Assembly: GCA_003484865.1 (NCBI GenBank)
Contig: DMZT01000466.1
Span: 1 to 6,299, forward strand
From: Stenotrophomonas sp.
GTDB lineage: Bacteria > Pseudomonadota > Gammaproteobacteria > Xanthomonadales > Xanthomonadaceae
Reading direction: 5' to 3'
DNA: 6,299 nucleotides
In this document: in pieces, positions 1 to 5,579 of the stretch
Layout of the letters: each line of letters opens with the position of its first letter
Numbering within the stretch: position 1 is the stretch's first letter
The notes under the pieces: model-generated
Database searches by the model: none
What the model saw: the letters and a program-made list of their open reading frames with translations, nothing else
Told to the model about the DNA's origin: nothing
Translations under genes and position numbers: made by a program

Positions 1-422
1 CTGCGTCCGAGACGCCGGCGGGCGTCGCACCGCTGGCGAACGCACGCATCCAGATGCGTGAGGTGGCCGAGGATGCCCGCCACCCCGGCGTCACCACGCT
101 CAAGGACCGCGACGGCAACGCGCTGTCCTTGATCGAGCCGGCCTTCATCACCACGGCCGACATCGCCACGGTGGCCGTGGGCAGCGACGGGTCTACCGGA
201 CACGGGACCCTGATCCTGCGCTTCACGGAGGCCGCGGCACCGCGCATCCTCGCCGCGACCGAAGCGCGCGTCGCCAAGCGTGTGGCATTTACCGTCGGCG
301 ATCAGGTCCTCAATGTCGCCGTCATCGCCGGCCCCTTCGCGCAGTCCATGCAGGTGACCGGGCTGGACAGCACCGCCGACGCCCACCGGCTGTATACCGA
401 GGTCACCGGCAAGGCGCCTTGA
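1..422 (+). CDS. C-terminal part of a SecD-like (SecDF P1 head domain) protein, 5' end outside the window
   Basis: The reading frame is open from the first bases of the window and stops at TGA 420-422, so this is the C-terminal ~140 residues of a longer protein. The first ATG in frame, at 54, is probably internal, because the upstream codons continue the same domain. The sequence follows the pattern of the SecD periplasmic P1 region: a segment like 'PAFITTADIATV' (SecD-type 'p.lT..di'), then 'LILRFTEAAAPRILAATEAR', then a hydrophobic strand with 'VGDQVLNVAVIAGPF', and an ending like 'QVTGLDSTADAHRLYTEV' (SecD-type 'i.G.fs..eA..L...'). No membrane segments follow the domain, unlike true SecD, so it is probably a stand-alone periplasmic protein or lipoprotein sharing this fold rather than the translocase subunit. 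The N-terminus that would show a signal peptide is not visible. It converges on the sugar operon and has no evident functional link to it. Its function is unknown. Confidence 0.7.
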   Translation, partial: ASETPAGVAPLANARIQMREVAEDARHPGVTTLKDRDGNALSLIEPAFITTADIATVAVGSDGSTGHGTLILRFTEAAAPRILAATEARVAKRVAFTVGDQVLNVAVIAGPFAQSMQVTGLDSTADAHRLYTEVTGKAP

Positions 423-430
423 GTGCCTCG

Positions 431-452
431 CCGCTGTTGACGGCCTCAGCGG
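431..452. terminator. Weak hairpin between two convergent genes, possible bidirectional terminator
   Basis: CCGCTG (431-436) and CAGCGG (447-452) form a perfect 6-bp inverted repeat around a 10-nt loop. It lies in the 23-bp gap between the convergent SecD-like and permease genes, and the permease stop codon (446-448) falls at the loop edge. An alternative smaller stem, GCCG (430-433) with CGGC (441-444), overlaps it. There is no T-run on either strand, so it does not meet the standard for an intrinsic terminator. Position is the main argument for it. Confidence 0.25.
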
Positions 453-2251
453 AAATTCGCTTCGATCTGCTCCAGCGATTTGCCCTTGGTTTCCGGCAGC
501 CAGAACGCGGCGATCAGGAAATACAGCAACGTGCAGCCGGCCCAGAAGAAGAACATGCTGGCGTAACCGTGATGGCCGACCGTGGGCAGGAAGATCGCGG
601 CGATCACGGTGGACACGAACTGGTTGATCAGCAGCGCGATGCTCATGCCGTTGGAGCGGATGCGGGTCGGCATCAGCTCGGACAGCGCCAGCCACACGCA
701 CACGCCCGGGCCCACCGCGAAGAACGCGACGAACAGCAGAATGCAGCCGGCGACCAGCCAGCCGTGGGTGGGCGAGGGCACCGGGCCGATCACCGCACGT
801 TCGATCACCAGCGGCGCATTGGCGGCCTGGGCGGGATCCGGGAAGGGATTGAGATGCAGCGTGCGGAAGAAGCGGCCGATCACGCTGTCGGCCGACACCG
901 CGTCTTCGCGACGGATCTGCAGCGTGGCGTCGATCGGGTTGTCGCTGCGCAGTGAGCGCACGTTGCTGAAGCCACCGTAGGCATACGACACGGTCAGCTG
1001 CTGCGGCGCGCCGCCGGCGTTGCCCTCCAGCCGCTGCCATTGCGCGGCATCCAGCGGCAGCAACAGGGTGGTGCCGCTCACCTGCTGCTGCAGCGCGGCC
1101 TGCACATCCAGCCGCCCGCGCTCGCTCTGCACGAACAACAACGCAGCCGCCAGCAGCGACAGCGTGATGCCACCACTGCCCAGCATCAGCAGGAACTTGC
1201 GGCCCTTGCGGTCGACCAGCACCAGTGCGACCACGGTCATCACCGCGTTGAGCAGCTTGATCGCCACATCGGCGCCGTTGGCCACCGAGCCGGGCAGGCC
1301 GGCCTGGTTGAGGATGTTGACCGCGTAGGCCAGCACCGAGTTGATGCCGGTGGCCTGGGTGAAGGCCAGCACCAGGCAGGCCAGCACGAACGGCCACACG
1401 TAGCGGCGGCTGAGCAGCGGGTCGCGCTTGCCGTTGCGGCCGATCTGGAGCTCCTCCGGCGCCTGCATGCGCTGCAGGGTCGGCTCCACGTCGCTCGCGG
1501 CGACGGTACGCTGCAGGGCGTGGCGCGCTGTCTCGATGCGGCCACGGCGCACCAGCCAGCGCGGGGATTCACTGATCAGCAGCACGCCGCCGGTGAACAC
1601 CAGGCCGGGCAGCAGGCAGCTCCAGAAAATGGTGCGCCAGGCATGGTCCTTGACGTCGAACAGCAGGCGCTGCTGCTCCGCACCGGGCAGATGGCGCACC
1701 GCGGCGGTCGCGGCATCCACGGTATGCGCGTGGTACAGCCCGATCACCGCAGCCAGCACCAGGCCGATGGTCAGCAGCAGCTGGAACATCGCCGCGCCGC
1801 GCCCGCGTCGTTCCGGGCTGAGCACTTCGGCCAGATACAGCGGCACCACCACGCCGATCAGCCCGCCACTGATGCCCTGCAGCAGGCGTCCCATCAACAG
1901 CGCGCCATAGCCATCGGACAGGGCCATCACCGGAATGCTGGCGGTGAACAGCACGCCGGCCAGCAGCATCGCGCCACGGCGGCCGATCAGGTCGGCGACC
2001 ATCCCGGCAAACAGCGAAGACAGCACACTGCCCAGCAGCACCGCGGCCACCACGAAACCCAGCTGCTGGCTGGTCAGGTGCCAGCTCGCGGTGGCGGTGG
2101 CCTCCAGATAGGGCAGGGCGCCGGCGATGATGCCGATGTCGATGCCGTAGAGCAGCCCCCCCATGCCGCCGATGAACAACAGATAGCGTACCGGCCAGCG
2201 CGGCGCGGAGGCGCCGGCGTGCACGGGCATGGCTGCGGAAACGTCGTTCAT
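446..2251 (-). CDS. MFS sugar-porter-family permease with a large periplasmic insert, probable GalNAc/amino-sugar importer
   Basis: This 601-residue inner-membrane transporter probably imports the operon's sugar, likely by proton symport. Sugar-porter signatures appear in order: 'GGLLYGIDIG' in TM1 (31-40), 'ADLIGRR' in the TM2-3 loop (86-92), 'GRLLQGISGG' and 'PLYLAEVLSPERRG' in TM4-5 (121-150), 'ESPRWLVRRGR' after TM6 (228-238), 'TGINSVLAYA' in TM7 (301-310), 'DRKGRK' in the TM8-9 loop (347-352), 'SELMPTRIR' after TM10 (524-532) and 'PETKGKSLEQIE' at the C-terminus (586-597). Two loops predicted to face the periplasm are long: TM5-6 (about 172-206) and especially TM9-10 (about 376-496), which adds roughly 120 polar residues and explains a length well above the usual 450-500. 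The frame is open upstream to 2566, but that would overlap the deacetylase gene. The ATG at 2251 is chosen because AGGA lies 8 nt before it. Substrate is inferred only from neighbouring genes. Confidence 0.9.
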   Translation of the reverse strand: MNDVSAAMPVHAGASAPRWPVRYLLFIGGMGGLLYGIDIGIIAGALPYLEATATASWHLTSQQLGFVVAAVLLGSVLSSLFAGMVADLIGRRGAMLLAGVLFTASIPVMALSDGYGALLMGRLLQGISGGLIGVVVPLYLAEVLSPERRGRGAAMFQLLLTIGLVLAAVIGLYHAHTVDAATAAVRHLPGAEQQRLLFDVKDHAWRTIFWSCLLPGLVFTGGVLLISESPRWLVRRGRIETARHALQRTVAASDVEPTLQRMQAPEELQIGRNGKRDPLLSRRYVWPFVLACLVLAFTQATGINSVLAYAVNILNQAGLPGSVANGADVAIKLLNAVMTVVALVLVDRKGRKFLLMLGSGGITLSLLAAALLFVQSERGRLDVQAALQQQVSGTTLLLPLDAAQWQRLEGNAGGAPQQLTVSYAYGGFSNVRSLRSDNPIDATLQIRREDAVSADSVIGRFFRTLHLNPFPDPAQAANAPLVIERAVIGPVPSPTHGWLVAGCILLFVAFFAVGPGVCVWLALSELMPTRIRSNGMSIALLINQFVSTVIAAIFLPTVGHHGYASMFFFWAGCTLLYFLIAAFWLPETKGKSLEQIEANFR

Positions 2252-2259
2252 CGTGCCGG

Positions 2260-2263
2260 TCCT
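2260..2263 (-). promoter_or_regulatory. Ribosome binding site of the permease gene
   Basis: On the minus strand AGGA sits 8 nt before the ATG at 2251. It decides the start, because the same frame stays open far upstream into the deacetylase gene and offers another ATG at 2284 without a comparable Shine-Dalgarno sequence. Confidence 0.6.
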
Positions 2264-2304
2264 GTCTGCAAGTGCGTGCGCCATGGCGGCGCGGGAGTCC
2301 ACGC

Positions 2305-3420
2305 TCAGTCGAGCGCGATGTCGTCGCCTTCCACCACCACGCCGCGCACGCGCAGGTCGTGGTCGAGCACCACCAGGTCCGCCCAGGCGCCGGTCGCGAT
2401 GCGGCCGCGGTCGTCGATGCCGAGGTAGTCGGCCGGGTAGCGCGACAGCCGGTGGGAGGCATCGGCGATGTCCAGGCCGAGCGAGACCAGGTTGCGCAGC
2501 GCCTGGTCCATGGTCAGCGCACTGCCGGCCAGCGAGCCGCTCGACAGCCGTACGCACCCCAGGCATTTGTGCACACGCTGTACGCCGAGCGCGTACTCGC
2601 CATCGGGCATGCCGGTCGCCGCGGTCGCATCGGTGACGCAGTACAGACGCGGGATCGCGCGCAGGGCGGTGCGGATCGCGCCGGGATGCACGTGCTGCAG
2701 ATCGGGAATGAGTTCGGCGTACTGCGCGTGCGCGAGCGCGGCGGTGGCGATGCCGGGTTGGTAGTGGTCCACGCCGGTCATGCCGTTGAACAGATGCGTG
2801 AAGCCGGCCGCACCGGCGTTCAATGCGGCGACGCCGTCTTCGTAGCTGCCGGCGCTGTGGCCGAGCTGCACGCGGATGCCGAGCGCACTGAGCGCGGGAA
2901 TCAGCGCGAGGTGCTGGCCGATTTCCGGGGCGAGAGTGAGTACCTTGATCGGGGCGATCGCATGCAGGCGCTGCACGTCGGCCAGGGTGGCCTCCACCAC
3001 CAGCGGTGGCTGCGCGCCCAGGCGCTGCGCACTGATGAAGGGGCCTTCCAGATGCACACCGAGTACGCGGGCCATGCCGGGTGCGCGCGTGGCGATCGCG
3101 GTGGACAGGCCTTCAAGCGCGCGCGTGATGTCATCTTCCTGCGCGGTCATGGTGGTGCCCAGCAGCGCGGTGGTGCCGTGCCGGGCGTGCGCGCGGGCCA
3201 CCGTCTGCGCGGTCGTGCCGCCCTGCATGATGTCCACCCCGGCACCGCCATGCACATGCAGGTCGATGAAGCCGGGCAGGATCAGCGGCACCTCATTGTC
3301 GCCGCGCGGATCGGCGTGCACCGTATCGATGGCGGTGATGCGCTGGTCGAAATGGATATCGCCGCGGACCCAACCGGTGTCGGTGAGCAGGCGGCCGTGC
3401 AGGAAGCGGGACTCGGTCAA
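2305..3420 (-). CDS. agaA: N-acetylgalactosamine-6-phosphate / N-acetylglucosamine-6-phosphate deacetylase (AgaA/NagA family)
   Basis: This cytoplasmic amidohydrolase should remove acetate from GalNAc-6-P (or GlcNAc-6-P), giving the amino-sugar phosphate. It has 371 residues, close to the ~380 of the family. Visible motifs: 'PGFIDLHVHGG' (49-59) with the HxH metal pair H55/H57; 'HLEGPF' with metal ligand E125; 'GHSA' with H188; 'THLFNGM' with H209; 'HVHP' (243-246); 'VTDA' with catalytic D264; and 'LAGS' (297-300). Segments such as 'HVHGGAGVD', 'NGMTG' and 'GMPDG' match E. coli AgaA as I recall it better than E. coli NagA, which has Q/N in place of the HxH pair. Q137 sits where NagA has His143 and E. 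coli AgaA has 'GAH'. The start is TTG at 3420, overlapping the repressor stop in TTGA, so translation is probably coupled. No ATG lies near, and this start puts PGFID about 50 residues in, as in NagA. Family assignment is firm; GalNAc over GlcNAc preference is inferred. Confidence 0.93.
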   Translation of the reverse strand: MTESRFLHGRLLTDTGWVRGDIHFDQRITAIDTVHADPRGDNEVPLILPGFIDLHVHGGAGVDIMQGGTTAQTVARAHARHGTTALLGTTMTAQEDDITRALEGLSTAIATRAPGMARVLGVHLEGPFISAQRLGAQPPLVVEATLADVQRLHAIAPIKVLTLAPEIGQHLALIPALSALGIRVQLGHSAGSYEDGVAALNAGAAGFTHLFNGMTGVDHYQPGIATAALAHAQYAELIPDLQHVHPGAIRTALRAIPRLYCVTDATAATGMPDGEYALGVQRVHKCLGCVRLSSGSLAGSALTMDQALRNLVSLGLDIADASHRLSRYPADYLGIDDRGRIATGAWADLVVLDHDLRVRGVVVEGDDIALD

Positions 3421-4193
3421 GGCGGGGACTCGGCGATGATCACTTCGACGCCCAGCCGCTGCAGCCCTTCCAGGTACTCGGGCTCGATGCTGCCGTCGGT
3501 GATGATGGTATGGACCTGGTCCAGCCGCGCGATGCGGTGCAGGCTGACCCGGCCAAACTTGGAGGCGTCGGTCAGCACCACGATGCGGCGCGCGCGCTCG
3601 ACCATGCGGTGGTTGAGGCTGGCTTCGGCCTCATGGTGGGTGGTGAGGCCGAACTGCAGGTCCAGGCCATCCACGCCCAGGAACAGGGTGTCGAAGCTGT
3701 AGGTGTTGAGGCTCGCCTCGGCCTGGCTGCCATGCAGCGAGAGCGACTGCTTGCGCAGCAACCCGCCGGTGAGCAGCAGCTCCACGCCGGGCGCATTGGC
3801 CAGCTCCCAGGCGATGTTGAGCCCGTTGGTCATGACCGTGACGTCGCGATGCCCGCGCAGGTGCCGCGCCAGGGTCATCGTGGTCGAGCCGGAGTCGATG
3901 ATGATGTTGTCGCCGGCCTTGACCAGCTTGGCCGCCTCGATACCGATCCGGTCCTTCATCGGCAGGTTCAAGGCATCCTTCTCGTGGATGTCCTGTTCCT
4001 GTGGCGGCGTGCGCACCAGCGTCGCGCCCCCATGGGTGCGCGTGGCCAGCCCCTGCGACTCGATGTGGGTCAGGTCGGCGCGGATGGTGACCGCCGAGAC
4101 CGCAAAGCGCGCCACCAGCTCGCTGACCTGCACGTTGCCGTGCTCGACCAGGGTCTGGAGGATCTGTTGGCGGCGCTGCCGGGTGTTTCGCAT
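3417..4193 (-). CDS. agaR: DeoR-family transcriptional repressor, AgaR-like, probable regulator of the amino-sugar operon
   Basis: This 258-residue protein has the two-domain DeoR layout. An N-terminal winged helix-turn-helix spans about residues 5-57 ('RQQILQTLVEHGNVQVSELV', then 'VSAVTIRADLTHIESQGL' and 'RTHGGA'). A DeoR C-terminal sensor domain covers about 75-233, with the sugar-phosphate-binding-type motifs 'DSGSTT' (100-105), 'MTNG' (121-124), 'LTGG' (141-144), 'LFLGVDGLD' (170-178) and 'TDASKFGR' (208-215). These segments track E. coli AgaR closely as I recall it. DeoR repressors of this type usually release DNA on binding a phosphorylated intermediate of their pathway. The ATG at 4193 is chosen because the HTH begins at once, as in the family. 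Its Shine-Dalgarno is weak (GGA about 11 nt upstream). The gene lies between the aldolase subunit and the deacetylase. Three CTTTC elements just upstream suggest it controls itself. Confidence 0.9.
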   Translation of the reverse strand: MRNTRQRRQQILQTLVEHGNVQVSELVARFAVSAVTIRADLTHIESQGLATRTHGGATLVRTPPQEQDIHEKDALNLPMKDRIGIEAAKLVKAGDNIIIDSGSTTMTLARHLRGHRDVTVMTNGLNIAWELANAPGVELLLTGGLLRKQSLSLHGSQAEASLNTYSFDTLFLGVDGLDLQFGLTTHHEAEASLNHRMVERARRIVVLTDASKFGRVSLHRIARLDQVHTIITDGSIEPEYLEGLQRLGVEVIIAESPP

Positions 4194-4203
4194 GGGGGCG
4201 ATT

Positions 4204-4243
4204 CCGTTCGAAAGGGAAAGCCGAAGCTTACCGTTCCGAAAGC
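4204..4243 (-). promoter_or_regulatory. Candidate AgaR operator: three CTTTC elements upstream of the repressor gene
   Basis: Read on the minus strand, CTTTC occurs at 4242-4238, 4220-4216 and 4214-4210. The last two start 6 bp apart, and the first is 22 bp, about two helical turns, from the middle one. The outer two sit in near-identical blocks, CTTTCGGAACGG (4231-4242) and CTTTCGAACGG (4204-4214); the second contains the palindrome TTCGAA. CTTTC in several copies is the reported core of AgaR sites in Proteobacteria (Leyn and colleagues, 2012). I saw no other minus-strand CTTTC in the window. The upstream element lies inside the last codons of the aldolase-subunit gene, the rest in the 34-bp gap before the repressor ATG. 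No clear -35/-10 pair is visible. The role is inferred. Confidence 0.5.
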
Positions 4244-5556
4244 TCCTTGGCCTGTCGGGTTTCGTTATCCGCCCCTGAGCAGTTGCGATTGCAGGCCCGG
4301 GCATACTCGGCCAGGCGCAGCGCCACCTTGTGCTGGATCAGCGCCAACGGCGCCGGCCGCAGCTCACCGGCCTCGATCGCCTTGAGCTGTTCGGGCATGA
4401 ACTGGCTGAGCAGCATCTGCGGCGGCGCGTGCGCGGTGAGATTGGCAACCAGCGTGTCCAGCGCAGCCTGTACCGCTGGCTCGCCCCAGTAATAGCGGCT
4501 GCGATCGCTGAGCGAGTACGCGCGCAGCAGGCGCAGTCCGTGCTCGTCGCCCTGGTAGTAGCTGCGCCAGCTGCCCGGTGCGTCGACCATGCAGCGGTCC
4601 AGCACCTCGATCAGATGCGAGCATTGCGCGGCGGGCAGCAGTTCGCGCTCGATCATCGCCAGCGCGAACACCGCCTCGCGGAAGGCATAGGTCGCCGCCG
4701 GGCCGACTTTCAGGATCGCGAAATGATCGCGGACCAGCGCGTGCAGGCCGGCTTCGGTCTGGTAATCGGTGGAGTGCGCTTCGAACACGATGCCCGGCTG
4801 TTGCTCGACAAAGGCAGACAGCGCGGTGGCGGCGGCCGGATCGTAGTAGTGCACGCTGCTGTGGTCGAAATCCACGCCGGGCTGGACGACCATCGCGATC
4901 ACGCGCTCCCAGGCCGGCAGTAGGTCGGGGGCGGAGAACGCCTCACGGTGGATCGCCAGGGTGGTCGCTGCGGCCGCCGGCGTGGTCACCTGCAGGCCGC
5001 CGGCCAGCGAGGCTTCACCGCCGGGAATCGGTACCTCGGTGCCGATCACGTAGACCGGTGGTGGCAGCCCGTGCTCGGCGGCCGTGCGCTCGGCGATGCG
5101 CGCCAGTTCGGCCGAGCGCGCGGCGACGATGGCGTCCGGCAACGGGGTCGGGTCGTCGGCGCAGGACATGCTGCAGTCCAGGTGGATCTTGTGGAAACCG
5201 GCGGCGACGTAGGCGGCGATCAGTTCGCGCGCGTTTGCCATTGCAGCTTGTGCCGGGCCCTTCTGCCAGGCGTTCGGACCGAGGTGGTCGCCACCGAGCA
5301 CCAGCCGCTCGGCCGGGAAACCGGCATCGCGTGCCAGCTGCAGCACGTAGTCGCGGTACTGCGGCGGGGTCATGCCGGTGTAGCCGCCGAACTGATCGAC
5401 CTGGTTGGAGGTCGCCTCGATCAGCAGCAGGGTGTCGTAACGCTGCGCGACCTGCATCGCCGCCAGCAGCACCTGCGCGTTGCTGCAGCAGACGCTGTAC
5501 AGCCCGACGGGGTGGCCCTGGCGATGGGCGGCGATCAACGATTGGACGGCGGACAT
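4228..5556 (-). CDS. agaZ: D-tagatose-1,6-bisphosphate aldolase subunit GatZ/KbaZ-like (AgaZ)
   Basis: The 442-residue product matches E. coli GatZ/KbaZ (420-426 residues) along its whole length. Family motifs: 'IEATSNQVDQFGGYTGM' (46-62), 'GGDHLGPNAWQ' (88-98), 'KIHLDCSMSC' (123-132), 'IGTEVPIPGGE' (171-181), 'VVQPGVDFDH' (223-232), 'FEAHSTDYQT' (258-267), 'HFAILKVGPA' (278-287) and 'YSLSDRSRYYW' (347-357). In E. coli this subunit is needed for full activity and stability of the catalytic class II aldolase GatY/KbaY, which splits tagatose-1,6-bisphosphate into DHAP and glyceraldehyde-3-phosphate. The Pfam family was also once labelled tagatose-6-phosphate kinase, so the role is not fully settled. 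No catalytic partner lies in the window. The start is well supported: GGAG is 5 nt before the ATG at 5556. About 20 residues beyond the usual C-terminus (423-442) form a polar tail whose codons run into the candidate operator. The protein is cytoplasmic. Confidence 0.93.
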   Translation of the reverse strand: MSAVQSLIAAHRQGHPVGLYSVCCSNAQVLLAAMQVAQRYDTLLLIEATSNQVDQFGGYTGMTPPQYRDYVLQLARDAGFPAERLVLGGDHLGPNAWQKGPAQAAMANARELIAAYVAAGFHKIHLDCSMSCADDPTPLPDAIVAARSAELARIAERTAAEHGLPPPVYVIGTEVPIPGGEASLAGGLQVTTPAAAATTLAIHREAFSAPDLLPAWERVIAMVVQPGVDFDHSSVHYYDPAAATALSAFVEQQPGIVFEAHSTDYQTEAGLHALVRDHFAILKVGPAATYAFREAVFALAMIERELLPAAQCSHLIEVLDRCMVDAPGSWRSYYQGDEHGLRLLRAYSLSDRSRYYWGEPAVQAALDTLVANLTAHAPPQMLLSQFMPEQLKAIEAGELRPAPLALIQHKVALRLAEYARACNRNCSGADNETRQAKELSER

Positions 5557-5561
5557 GGCAA

Positions 5562-5565
5562 CTCC
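5562..5565 (-). promoter_or_regulatory. Ribosome binding site of agaZ
   Basis: GGAG on the minus strand lies 5 nt before the ATG at 5556, in the 23-bp gap after the kinase stop codon. It is the clearest Shine-Dalgarno in the window and fixes the agaZ start. Confidence 0.65.
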
Positions 5566-5579
5566 AGTAACAACAGTGT

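Noticed and set aside
1040..2428. Long plus-strand open frame (462 codons) antisense to the permease and the end of the deacetylase gene
   Set aside because: It is rich in Gln, His, Arg and Ala with no recognisable domain, as expected for the antisense of GC-rich genes with strong third-position bias. The opposite strand carries complete conserved families.
2252..2566. N-terminal extension of the permease (frame open upstream of 2251)
   Set aside because: It would overlap the deacetylase gene, is Arg/Pro-rich and unlike any MFS N-terminus, and the ATG at 2251 has a good ribosome binding site. An ATG at 2284 lacks one.
2272..3702. Long plus-strand open frame (476 codons) antisense to the deacetylase and repressor genes
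   Set aside because: It has the low-complexity composition of an antisense shadow and spans the junction of two well-supported minus-strand genes.
3510..4385. Plus-strand open frame antisense to the repressor gene and its operator region
   Set aside because: No motif or plausible start signal is seen; the minus-strand AgaR-like protein explains the region fully.
4578..5570. Plus-strand open frame of 330 codons antisense to agaZ
   Set aside because: The translation is dominated by Arg, Pro, Ala and Ser, a typical GC-rich out-of-frame product, while agaZ matches GatZ/KbaZ end to end.
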